Assembly: GCA_008638375.1 (NCBI GenBank)
Contig: CM018035.1
Location: forward strand, 2,035,501 to 2,099,500
DNA length: 64,000 nucleotides
Direction: 5' to 3'
Source: Nyssa sinensis
Taxonomy: Eukaryota > Streptophyta > Magnoliopsida > Cornales > Nyssaceae
The position numbers and the translations under genes are program-made. The notes under the pieces are model-generated. The model was not told the DNA's origin. It saw only the letters and a program-made list of their open reading frames with translations, and searched no databases. Position 1 is the first letter of the stretch. Each line of letters opens with the position of its first letter. Below, one piece after another: positions 1 to 12,000 of this stretch.

Positions 1-3000
1 TATTTATAGTAAGTTCATTCATGCCTTTTTATTTGAAATCAGTTTGTAGTGAACAATTATATTCTCCATCAGGCTTGCATTCCACCTTCATACCACGATC
101 CGTACTATGGTGGGTTACTCGCTGCATATGGGCCACAGACTATAGTGAGTACATACGATGCATAATTCTGGTTTTTTATGTTCTCTCTATGTATCCAATC
201 TGCCCATTAAGTAATTTCTACTGTAAATAAGAATTTAAGCAGAAATTGTATGGGCGACAGATTATGGTGAGTAAATACGATGCATAATTCTGATTTTTTA
301 TTTTCTCTCCGGTATATGATATATCCAATCTGCCCAATAAGAAATTTCTAATGTAAATAAAGATTTATGAAGAAATTGATTTTTCAGATTGTCGCTAGGT
401 GTCTTGCTGAAAAACTTGTTTTAAACCATTAGTGATTTGAATGAATTTGATTACATGTTGCCATGTTTGGACGATTGGATAAAAAGGCAGGATTGGATAG
501 GATAATCACTTACCAGCACCCACTTGATATAAATTATATCCCAGCCAGGTGGGATATAAAAGGTCTACATGATATATTATCCAAGTTAATTGAAGACACC
601 AAACATGGGATAGGATACGAGTTATCCTATTCCTCTTACCCCGCCGTCCAAATGAGGGCCAAGTGTGGACCATAATTTCCATAACGTGCAAACAAAATAA
701 TGCACTTGTTAGGAGAAATGTTTGGACTCAAGTTGCAGGTGTTATTATAAAGACTTACAAAAGGTAATTTTATTTTGAAAACTTGAGGAGCAGCCTTTCA
801 ATTTCAAAAACCCGAATGGGGGTTTTACCTTATGGTGAATAGGCTTGGCCCCCAACCTGGGATAGCCTGGTTGGTTATATGTGACTATTTTCTGATCTAT
901 ATAGATACATGTATTCTGTGTTATATTTTAATCTTGGTTTAGCTCCGCACATTGTGTTGAGAAGATTACTTCTTTTTTGTCATTCTATTCCCTTTACCCC
1001 AACTGCCTTTGTTTTTCTTCTTCTTCTTTTTTCCAGCATTAATTTTGCAAAATGATTGTTTTATTTGGGAAATCAAAGCAATGGGCTGTATTTGAAAAGG
1101 TTATATATATGAAGTTCAATCAAAAGATCTGGTTAGCACAACATATAAAGTTGCAATATATGCAAAGGCGTTGCTAGACTATTCAAGCCGTCCATATTGG
1201 TTGACTTACTAATTGTTAACTTATAGTGAAATAGATCCCCAGCGATTCCGCTCTGTATTTTTTAGATAGTAGACTTCTAGTCTGCTACATTGGTTTATAG
1301 TGGTTTCCATAGTGTATACAAGTACATAAATGCATCTTTAGACTTTAGATTTCAGTTGAAAAACAAAGTGAGCTAAAAGGAAGAGTGTAGTATTGTACTA
1401 TTGTTCTTCAATGAGATGTGCATGATCATAATTTCTATTGTTTATGTGACATTCAAGTTAATTGTATACTATCATAATATTGAGGATTTTTTTTTCCAGA
1501 ATGGGACAAATGAGGCTGCAGTGGCTTTATTTTGGGATTTTTGACAACCTGATATAAGAAAACTCTTAGTATCTATTTTTCTTGGATGCTGCATATATAT
1601 AGTTGTGGGATTCAAGTACATTACTACATTTTCATGGATATAAATTACTAATACCAATGCAACCTTAATCTGTACTATTACAAATGCCAAAACACAGGCT
1701 TCACCTGTGTCCTTTTGTCTGCATTTTTTTAATAGGTAAATCAGACGCACATACTTTGTCCCCAAGGGGACTTGAACTCTTAACCTCCCATATGGGGTGG
1801 TGGAGGAGATGCTGGCCAAGCTAGAGCTTGTTGATCCTTTCATTTGCATATCTTCTTTGAAAGTCATATCCAACGTATTGGCTTCTCCACACACCCTTTC
1901 TTGAAAGTTAAATTTTTCCAATGATGCTCATATTTGGTGCATCTCCTTCTATGCAGTGCTGAGATCTAATATCCTCCACCGGCCCATTCATTCCTTCTCT
2001 ATTTTAATATTCTGTTCTATAATGTCCTTACCGACCTTTGCTCCAAGAATTGATGCCACCATGCTGGCTGGCCAGCGCCCCATGGGTGAGAAAAGAATTA
2101 CTTGTACCTTGTCTGACAATGATTTGGTTGACAAGGGCAATGACATCTTAATGGGAGGGGTGGGGCCAAGGGTTCAATTTTGATGGCTACAATCAAAAAA
2201 GGGTTTAGTGGTGACCAGTGGGATTTTGAGGTTTGCTTGAGATACGGATGGGTCGACCTTAGTGGAATCTATGTTTTGTTGAATTTTGGTGTGATTTTCT
2301 ACACAACTCTGGAGTGAGTTTCTCGAAGTTGAAAGAGACTTTTATGTGTATCTTGTTATGGTTTCCCTTGCGTATCAACTAGATCATGCATCCAATTAAG
2401 AGGTTTTTGGTTTTATATTACCTGTCGGGTTTGGTGCTTGATGCCTAAGTGGAGGATTTTTGCAAAAAAAAAATCCAGTATTTGTAATCTTCTTACTTTA
2501 GTGAAGTTAATTGTCTTACTGTGGACATAGGCCAATTTTGCAAACCACTTTAATCGTGTTTTTGTGTTTTTTTTTCTTCTTCTTTTTATTGAATTTTTCC
2601 ACTTCATTTTGTACACTTTTAAGTGCCCATCAAATGGTATGGTATCATGGCTCATGGTTCATTCCTATTGTCTTCATAGGTTCATGGAATTTTAGAGCTG
2701 ATGTTTTGGGATTATACAATGGTGGCAAAAAAAATTGTCTGTGTTGAGAATATTAGATGGAAAGAATAACTTTTGGCTTTTGAAAATTAAGGTTTACGAT
2801 TTGCTTTTTTTTTGCAAATTTACACAAGGTTTGAAGAAAACACAAAAAAATACTAACTTTTGTGGAGATTTAGAGTGTGGTGGAGAAGACGAGTAGACAA
2901 CTTTATGGAATTTGATCCAAAGTGGAGATTGTTGCAGTTTTATTTAAATTTCAATTAATATTAGGTCTCCTTTATTAGGGTTTTCTTGTAGGGGGAAGGA

Positions 3001-4556
3001 ATAGAGAGTTGAGTGAGACTTTTTGTTTATCTTGTTGTTGGGGTTTCTGTTCTGGCATCAATCATTAAATTATTTTCTTTTGATAGGTGTGGCATCAATG
3101 ATTAGTATCACTTAGTTTTGAATTTTCTACTCTTTATGAGGCAGTGTTATGAAGACTAGTTTGACCCTAGGATCAAAATCCTTTTGTTTGTTAAAACATC
3201 CAGAATGTTTTTGTTTTTCAATGAACTGAAATGAAATACTAGTGAAAAACTAAAATTCACATTATCCAGTGTCCCCATTATTTTTAATTATCATTCTGGT
3301 TGCTGTGTTCACTGCTGCTTCTGCTGCCAAGGCTTCGACAAGGACCACAACAATCATTATCATGGTGACTACTTTAAAACCATGACCATCTTGTGCACAT
3401 GCATGTCAAGTTCCTCGCTCATTTGTTTTCTCGAGTAAATGTAAAAGAAACTTAGAGAACACCTATATGCTGCTTGCAATGCACCTCAAAATTTTCATCC
3501 TCTTTGCTCAGTATAATGTTAATCATTTTTTCCCTTTCCACGGGATGTGTGGAAGGACTGGCCCCCGGGGGTGGGGGTATTTGTATTCCATTCTATGTAT
3601 ACTTGTATATATTTATGTATATTTTCATTTTTTATTTTGCATATTGTTTTGCTCTTATTCTTCTTTGTTTTTCTTATCCTAATTATTCTTTATTGTAGGA
3701 CAGTTGCTTGCTTCATATTTATTAAATTTAACAGTCAAGGTATAGATATAAGATGATTATAATGACACTGGATTATTTCATACAAACCTTTTTTAGTAGG
3801 GAAGAACAGTTGGGAGTGTCTGCTAGATTTGATATTTAATGCCATCTGTTGTTTCAATCTATGACCTGCAAGTGTGTGTTTAAACGTCACCAGTTATGGT
3901 ACTCTAGTAGCTTGACTACCTAAGAATGTGTTTCTTCTCCTACCATTTATGAGATACCATTGAAATGCCATCAGATCCATCATCCCCAAATGCTGGGGAT
4001 GGCACCTGCTCGAGTACTGCTTCCTCTTGATCTTCCACAGGATGAACCCATATACGTCAATGCAAAACAATACCGTGCAATTCTTAGGCGGAGACAGTAT
4101 CGTGCCAAGCTTGAGGCTCAAAACAAACTCCCAAAAGTTCGAATGGTATTGTCACCGCACATTGCATTAGTGTTGTTGCTATATGCTTAGAAAAGCTTTA
4201 TTCTCTAATTAATCATATTGAAATTTGTTCAGCCTTACCTCCATGAGTCTCGGCATCTTCATGCATTGAAGAGAACTCGAGGATCTGGTGGACGCTTTCT
4301 CAACACGAAGAAGCTCCAGGAATCCAAGCCTACAGCCACGACCAATGGACAAAACATCTCAGGCTCAGGTCAGCTAGAAAACTATAAAGAAGGTGCTTCC
4401 ACCACTTCTTGCTCAGACATGACAAGCGCCTCCAACAGTGACAACATCTATTGGCAGCAAGAATTCAAGTCCTCTGCCTACTCTTCTTCTAGCATTGGCA
4501 TTGGGGGCACTAGTGCAAAGGTTGTTGGAATGACAGATGAATTCAACAACAATTGA
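1..4556 (+). CDS. NF-YA: NF-YA subunit of CCAAT-binding factor (3' part; gene begins before the window)
   Basis: Encodes the DNA-contacting A subunit of the heterotrimeric NF-Y factor, which joins an NF-YB/NF-YC dimer and binds CCAAT boxes in the nucleus. Three coding exons are visible: 73-144, 3975-4145 and 4233-4556, all joined in phase 0 with GT..AG borders. The first gives the plant NF-YA stretch ending DPYYGGLLAAYGPQTI. The second carries the NF-YB/YC interaction helix (VNAKQYRAILRRRQ). The third carries the DNA-binding segment (PYLHESRHLHALKRTRG, then GGRFLNTKK), followed by a Ser/Thr/Asn-rich tail and TGA. The linker and the LEAQNKL motif resemble the NF-YA3/NF-YA8 group, but the subgroup is an inference. 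A GTAAGT donor at 9-14 suggests that bases 1-8 may end the preceding exon. Upstream exons lie outside the window. The residue before PYLHE is Met, where plant proteins usually have Lys. The 3.8-kb intron holds a SINE-like unit and a Copia remnant. Confidence 0.93.
145..360 (+). repeat. Tandem duplication that copies an exon end and its splice donor
   Basis: About 120 bp starting near 124 (end of the NF-YA exon, its GTGAGT donor and the start of the intron) is repeated starting near 246. The second copy contains TATGGGCGACAGATTATG, then GTGAGTAAATACGATGCATAATTC, which parallels TATGGGCCACAGACTATA, then GTGAGTACATACGATGCATAATTC. The copies differ by scattered substitutions and a short insertion near 312. 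A second usable donor therefore sits about 120 bp downstream of the real one. Confidence 0.85.
1724..1830 (-). mobile_element. tRNA-derived SINE-like element (same type as 58203-58310)
   Basis: Read on the minus strand this has a degenerate RNA polymerase III A box (TAGCTTGGCCAG, 1812-1823) and a B box (AGTTCAAGTCC, 1768-1778). Between them lie TCTCCTCCACC and GGGAGGTTAAG. After the B box comes TATGTGCGTCTGATTTACC and a short A run. The order and wording match the plus-strand unit at 58.2 kb, which supports a dispersed SINE family. It lies antisense in the NF-YA intron. Confidence 0.6.
2380..3080 (+). mobile_element. Internally deleted, decayed Ty1/Copia retrotransposon remnant in the NF-YA intron
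   Basis: Three landmarks occur in the right order. A primer-binding-site-like TGGTATCATGGCTC lies at 2640-2653 (initiator tRNA-Met type, TGGTATCAGAGC with changes). A gag start-like reading, DGKNNFWLLKIKVYDLL, lies at 2756-2806 and resembles the N-terminus of Copia/Tnt1-type gag. A purine tract AAAGTGGAGAT followed by TGTTG at 2919-2934 is the usual junction with a Copia 3' LTR. No protease, integrase or RT coding remains between them, so the interior is deleted. LTR borders cannot be set exactly and the coordinates are approximate. Confidence 0.5.
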
Positions 4557-6082
4557 CCCAGCAGTTGGTGTCTCTGCTGGTGAAATAGGGAAGTCATCCT
4601 TGGCTCTGTTTATTTGCTTTAATACTGTCAGCTTAATTTGTGAATAACACGAGAGATGGAGGGTTTGGTAGCTACTGTTTTATTCTGCATTTAAAAAAAA
4701 CCAAATTTAACATAATGCTATTTGATAACTTTGATTAGATGGTTGACCTTTTTTTTTTTTTTTTTCCCTTTCTGAATGTCTGAATGTCTGTAGCAAAGTG
4801 AAGTTCATGATGTTGGCGACCAAACGTAGGACTTGAGACCCCGAATCTAGAAATGTTGTCACACTATATCGGCTGATGGTCTTACGGGATTATTCTTCCT
4901 ATTTTTGACGTAGGAGTTTAAATTGACACTCCAATGAAAGTTTAATAAGCGTCTCCATCTCAAATATCACATGAGAGAAATGAAACTAAGAAATGGATTC
5001 ATACCTTTATAAAAAGTCACTGTCCAAGGAGGCCGTTTGGAAAAACTGTAACTTTGTGAGAGCCTTCACATAATTGACGTGGTGTTATGGTTTTACTAGA
5101 TCTGTCAAAGGAGATGTGGAGTTATGATTTTATTAAATCTGTTCAAGGGGCAATAAGAGAAAAAAATTGTAATAAAATATAATTAAATGAGAATGATATA
5201 TTGGATGAACAAAAAAAATTTCTAACAAGGATTGAACTTTTGTATACTAACTAATCAAAGAAGTCATTGACTGTCCAAGTCCAAGGAGTCCTCCCAAATC
5301 ATGAGTTGGACCTTCCTACATTAACTAAAAAGAAGTCTTTGCCTGAACATTTTTTTAACTCTTTCTTGTTAAATTAAATTGATTTCTCTTATTAGAATTA
5401 TCGGAGTTAATTAAAGTATAAATTTATTATTTTATTTTTAAAAATAACAACATTGGTCTATTTGAGATATATGGTAATTACAATTTATAATAACTTAACC
5501 TATAATCACTGAAAAAATTAAAAAAAAAATCATATAATATATAAGAGGATTTTATTTATATAAAAAAAATTAGTTTAACTAAATGCTGTTAATAACAGTT
5601 ACAAGTATAATTATCTCAAGATATTATATAAGTGGGGTCCACAGTCCACACCAGTCCCATTGGAAGGATGAGGTCCCACTTATACCCTTTTAAGTTTACC
5701 ATTGCAACAATTTTACGCTGTACTGATCGCAGAGGATCTTTGCCATCGCGGTGCTTAGAAGTAAACGTCCATGGACTAATCCAACGCCCCCACGGCTCAC
5801 GTTAGCAAAGAAGGGTCCACAAATGAACTTCGTTATCGGACTCATCACCACTCTCTCAAATATAGTTAAACCGGTCTATTCTGAATAGATTCAAATCCGC
5901 TCCATCCTTTCTTTTCTCTCATCTGGAAGTTCGTGCTTTCGTTCTCTCAGTCCCAACCTTCAAATTCCCAACAAATATCCTCAACAACTCCATAATTTCC
6001 CTTCCCGTCCTCTCTTAACCGTCAATTAACATTCCTTGTATCTTTCACTCTCTTGTTTTGACTTATATTCTGAAGCAAAACA
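4557..6082. other. Intergenic: NF-YA 3' UTR, AT-rich spacer, Alfin-like promoter and 5' UTR
   Basis: After the NF-YA 3' UTR this is AT-rich and without coding signal. A diverged direct repeat of about 30 bp lies near 5085 and 5123 (GTTATGGTTTTACTAGATCTGT against GTTATGATTTTATTAAATCTGT-like wording). From about 5630 GC content rises and pyrimidine-rich stretches (CTTTCTTTTCTCTCATC and similar) precede the Alfin-like ATG, as expected for a plant promoter and 5' UTR. No TATA box can be chosen with confidence. Confidence 0.6.
4586..4606 (+). promoter_or_regulatory. Likely miR169 target site in the NF-YA 3' UTR
   Basis: Thirty bases after the NF-YA stop codon the sequence AAGTCATCCTTGGCTC appears within a 21-nt site. 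It is complementary to the 5' half and middle of the miR169 family (CCAAGGATGACTT core). The core match is uninterrupted for 15 nt; mismatches lie only near the miRNA 3' end and, for some family members, at base 1. NF-YA transcripts are the established miR169 targets and their sites lie in the 3' UTR, so both position and gene family fit. Confidence 0.88.
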
Positions 6083-9000
6083 ATGGACGGAGGAGCACAG
6101 CACAATCCTCGCACAGTCGAAGAAGTCTTTAGGGATTTCAAAGGCCGACGGGCTGGCATGATCAAAGCTCTCACCACAGGTTTTGTTTTTGTTTTTTTTT
6201 TTTTTTGAATTTTATGTTTTTTAAAGTGTTTTTTTGTGTTTCGAGTGTATTTATGTGTGATTTTTGGCATTGTTCTTACAGATGTTGAAGAATTTTATCA
6301 GCAGTGCGATCCTGGTTAGGGTTTTCTCTCACGCTGTTAAAATCATTTACATGTATTTAATTTTTCTACAGAATGTTTTAATGTTTGCATGTCATTTACG
6401 TGCGAAAACGCTGTTTTTGCTTCCCCTGCTTTTTAAATTTTACTCTCTCTTTTTTTTGAAAACATATCTGAAGGGTTCTGAAGCTATACACGCGAGCGCG
6501 CACACATGTATAATTTACTCTCTCTTTTTTGGTGGATTTACTGACGTCCTGTCTCTGTGCATTGTTTATTCTGGCTTAATAAATTGAATTTTGGTTGTTA
6601 TGCAATTTTTGGAGAAATTATCCAGTGAGACCGTCACGCCACATCATTGTGTGACGGTCTCTCTCAAAATGTTAGTTTTTCCATGTTTATAGAAGTAAAC
6701 TTTCCCTTATTTTCAGGAAAAATTGATATTTTTGTGAAAGACCATCACACAATGACGTGCTGCGATGGTATCATAGGATAATTACTCAGATTTCTGCATG
6801 GATGAAATTTTGGTAGTATCTTGTTGCATTGTCACTCATGATTGTAATTTTAGTTTTATTATGAGTGTGGGTTCTGGGAGATAAAATATTTATGTTATGC
6901 AGCATTCTATTTCATGGGTTTTATACATGAAAGTTATGAAGCATGGACACTTTATTTTGACTCATGTGTCTGTGTCAGACACTTCCTAGACATGTGTCGG
7001 ACACTTGAATTATAGATGTTGATGATTAAATGGCGAAGTTTTTTAATTTTTATGTAATGACTTTGTTATTTTAATATCTTAATAATATTTTTGTGATTTT
7101 TGTGATTTTATGTCAATTTTAATTGAAATAACATTATGTTTTTATTATATGGTCATATAAAAAATATAAAAAAATTATATACATTCAACGTATTCCTGAC
7201 GTGTTCGGGTCCTATTTTTATGAAAAATATCGTGTCAATGTATTCGTGTCGTATCCATGTCCCGTGTTTGTGGCTGTGCTTCTAGGATTTGTGGGTGAGA
7301 AAAATTTGGCTAGTTAATATTAATTATCATTAATTTGAACTCTCTAAGGTTTCTTCTTGGATTTTCTATGTTGAACTGGCCTATCTAGATTGGACCCAAA
7401 TAGTTTTTTCAGTTATGCCTTTTGCTTCCCCTTGATTTTTCCCTGGAAGCTTTTAAAAATTTCAGTTGTGTGGTAACCTAGCATGCTCATTAATTTGTTG
7501 TAAACTCTTTAATGTTGATTTGTTTAGTTTATTTAATTTTGTGCTTTTGATGTGCATCCATTATTTTCACAAGAATGCAGGAAATAATTATTCTTATCCA
7601 CAGTAATTATTGTATCTATATTATTTTATTAAAGGGAGTACTTTTGAACAAAGTTGTCAAAACGTGTATCGGAAGACGTATCATTTTTAAAAAAATACAT
7701 AACGTACCGGATATCGTATCGTGTATTATAAGATACAGTGTATTTTTTTAAAATATATTTATAAATAAATATATAGATATATATATATATATACATACAT
7801 CAATATATATATATATATATAAAATGTTTAAAATGATATTTCAATTAATTTTTGATAAAAATTAGATATATATTTATTATTATTTATCCAACAATTAAAA
7901 TTAAAAATAGTACCATGTATATTGTTTTCCAAATATGTTGTACCATGTTATAAATAAACAATGTATAAATTGATAAAAATAATATTTCAACTCATTTACC
8001 AAAAAAAAAAAAAAAACCTGAAATTTCATACAATACAAGAATCAAGATTTATAAATATTACAAATTTCAAATTAAACTTAATAATCCAATTTTTTAACAA
8101 AGTTCATCAATGTCAAAATTTAAATACAAAATTTACAATTATTCATTTTTATAAACTATCCCATTTTCATTTTAATATAGAATTTCAATGGCATCAATAT
8201 TATCATTGTTATCATCAGTCATTTTCTAATTCAACTTCTTGTATGTGCTCACTTATTATTCCTATCTTCTTAAAATATTTATTTTCTTTCTTTCTTGCTT
8301 GAAGAAAGATCTCTACGTGTTATAAAAAAGTAATATAAACTCAAACAAAACAAAATTTGTATATAATAAGACAAAAAAGAGGTCAAAACAATGTTATTTA
8401 GCCTAATTGCGTGCATCGAGTGTATCGAAATGTATCGTGAGATACAATGTAAAAAGATACAATTATAAGATACATATCGTTTTATGTCCTATATCGAAAC
8501 ATATCGTATATCGTAAGATACTAACAACTATGCTCCTGAAAAGTAAAAAGATGACTTTGAAATGAACTTGTGACATAACAGAAAATGAACTTGTGACATT
8601 TATCATTTATTAAACAATATTGCATACATTACTCATGCTACTTCACTACAGATTTTTTGTCTGGAAGTAGGAAGTGGACCTTTCATCAAGTAACAAAGAT
8701 GACAGTTGGGTTCCATTCCCAAAGCACAGCTAGTTCAGCATGTTGAATGCTTGATACTTATAACTTGTTATGTGGAAGATGTTGTAATTTCTACAAGGAT
8801 CAAAACATGATCTCTCTTTTGCTCATGAATGGAGCTGTGCAAGCTTTCATCTCCTTGTATAAATTCTCTCCTAAGGAAACTTGAGTGCTTGGAAGTTTCC
8901 GCGTGGATGGAGCTTGCTAGGGTTTGACTTACTGGTTAGAATACTGAAAAGATTCATATATGTAACTCTGCGATCTCTGCTATCTGGCAAAGGCTCGAGG

Positions 9001-12000
9001 TACCCAATGTAAAACAAGTTTTTTTTTTTTTGTTGAATTGAGGATTGAATTTGTTGTTGATTGATTTTAGTTTGTCATTCACATCATTGATGATCATCCT
9101 GGTAGGATTAATTGTTTGAATTCTGTTTGATGCGCACAACCTATTCACCTCATGCTTCAGACAAGGCAGACATTTTCCTTAACAAGGTTCTGTTGTTATT
9201 TTATATGAGGCCATTGTCTCTCTATTGTCTAGGCCGGGGCGGCTGTTTCTCTCCCTTTCTCTCTGTGTTTGCATTAGCTTGCTCTGGCACTTGCATAGGC
9301 GTCATGATCACAACCTTTTATAACTTAGATATTTGTCACACAACTTGTTTGATGCTTACATGCACACATTCACATATCGCTCAATTAATCATTCTGGTGG
9401 GCATATATATATGTGTGTGTGTGTGTGTGTGTCTAGCTCATATATTGAGATTGAAGAATATTGCAACTGCACTGTGACTTGTGAGTGTATTGGTCTCTAC
9501 TGTTTTGTCTTAGTCTGTGTTGGCTGTTGTGCTGCCTCTATCTGGTTTGATCATCACCTTTAAAACATTTTCGTGCTAAGGAAAGGCTTCATTTTTAAAC
9601 CACCCCCCCCCCCCCCCCCCCAAAAAAAAAAAAAAAACAATCCTTTTCATTAACTCTGCAGGAAAGTCTACATATTGCTTCCTTTTACCTCTTACCCCTG
9701 CCCCCAACTCATCATCTTAGCACTCAGGTACTTTATAGTTCTTGTTCTCGAATTTTAGTAGAATGCTTTGTAATACTCTGATGTGTTGTTTTTGCATGCA
9801 TATAATCACATTTACATTTCATGAACAGTAATGGAGCTTATAATCAATATTGAGCATTGGGCATTGCTGTTTGTAAACAGTGGAAAAAACTATAGCGTTT
9901 GGATAACTGATTATAATTTGAAATCTACTGAATAATGGATTCCAATATGTAAATATGTGGAAATCTTGCCTCCTAACGATTGTTTGTGTTTCATGACCCA
10001 CCTTCCCACAAAAATGAGAAAGAATTGAGTTTGAGGAGGGGTATATCAACCTTTATCATAACATTTATAATTTTTTTTTTTTGTTTGGTTTGAAAATTTA
10101 TGTTTCTATATTGCAATGAAGTTCATTAGGAATTCTGTTTTAAATGAAGAAAATCGTTTAAATAGGACATAGCCAATCTTGTTTGATATTGGAAAATTGG
10201 AGGGAAAAAAATTGTACTGCTTTGTTTATTTTTATAAAAAAAAATTAATTAATTTTATATTTGCAAAAACTTGTCAAAATTTGAAACTCAAATTGTGTTG
10301 TGATACTTTTACAAGGTGCATTACTCATGTGGTTTGCTTTTGCAATATATATTAACATATGTTATTATTATCATTATTTGAAGATTTTATCTATTACTGT
10401 CCTAGATATTTTTTTTTGGGTCTTATTTTGTTGCTTCATTTTGTAGTATTTTGTTAGTGATTTGTAATACATATCAACGCCTTTTATGCAGCTATGCTTT
10501 CTTATGAATTAGAGTTCTCTATTTTATTGATTTTTCTTTAGTGCAAATGGGGTTTTCCTTGCTCATTAGAAACAAGTGGTTTAATTATTTGTTTTTCCTA
10601 TGTTCATTTTCATTTTCTTCTCCCCCCACCCAGCGGCCTTTTTTCTGGGCTATTATTTTTCTTTCTGTTTCAATTAGTGTGAATCTGTGCATGCTGTACC
10701 CTACAGAGAAGGAGAATTTGTGCTTGTATGGATTTCCCAGTGAGCAATGGGAGGTCAATTTACCTGCTGAAGAAGTGCCTCCCGAACTCCCAGAGCCTGC
10801 ATTGGGTATTAACTTTGCTAGAGATGGGATGCAAGAGAAGGACTGGTTATCTTTAGTCGCTGTCCACAGTGATGCATGGTTGCTTGCTGTTGCATTCTAT
10901 TTTGCTGCTAGATTTGCATTTGATAAAGCTGACAGGTACATCTTCTAGATGAATTTTTTTCATCAACAGACAACTTAAAGAGATTTGGTAGGTTAAAATG
11001 GAGAGAGAGAGAGAGAGAGAGGGGATATGGGAATCTGCTGATTCTTTTCCCTCTGCTTATCCAGTGGTTTAGTTATTAAAAAAAAAAAAACTGCACTCTG
11101 AAGTCATGTCAATTTTGTTCATGATTTCCTAGCAAGTATGTCGTCTTTGCAGTCTAATCTGTTTGAGGCAATCAATCTGTCCCTTCGTTTGTGGAATTAA
11201 TTTTGCCATTTTATGGCATTTACAAGTTAGATGGTTGCCTGGTGTCAATGCTGAATGGCTTTGTGGTACGTGCTTTGAATGTGGAGTAATACATTATGAT
11301 GCTGAGGTTAGTTCGGGCATTTAATTTAAATATGGCAACCTCCACCAAAATTTTTGGTCTGGTGATCAGTCTACTCCTATGTGTATGTGTGTGTATTGGA
11401 GGGGAGGGAGGGTTGCAACCTGCTAATTGCGATCACATGGAGGACAAGGAATACAGGGGTCCACAGGTCTTACAGAAAAAACATTAGAACATAGTGTTGG
11501 TTGAGTTTTCAAGATGTTCTAATCCTAGTGAAATATACTTTGTGGAGGAAATTAAAAAAATGGTTGATTTGTGGAAAGGCATTTTAATATCAACCTATCT
11601 AAACAAGAAAGATATGAGAAAGAAGGCGTGTAGAAGCTCAGAAGTTATGACCATAAGGGGTGGGGACATTGTTCATTCTTTACTTTGCGGAAAGAAAAAA
11701 AAATGTTTGTCATTGATCAATTCTATCACTTCCTAATATGTGAACTGCAGCAGATAATTTCTGTTGCCATTCATTCTGAGTACATGTTCAACAAAACAGG
11801 AAACATACCCTTACTCATATGCATGTGTACTTTGGTCTTTGGATATGTTGAAGAGTCAATGAAACATAATAGTTGGTCATACAAACAGAAAGACCAAACT
11901 TGTTAAGATTTTTCCTTCATTGCTTTTGTTTTCTTAATTATTGTTTAGATTGGAAGATTGGCTTTGTTTCAATAGTTAACCATGGTTGAGGTGTCATCAG

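Noticed and set aside
463..691. Overlapping open frames on both strands at 463-691
   Set aside because: Non-homologous, intronic, and the sequence has repeat-like TATCC/GGATA words.
1472..1921. 149-codon open frame on the minus strand in the NF-YA intron
   Set aside because: It runs across the SINE-like unit, has no recognisable domain and lies in an intron; it is best read as chance.
7961..8302. 113-codon frame rich in Ile, Asn and Phe
   Set aside because: Composition simply mirrors AT-rich DNA inside the putative element at 7650-8532.
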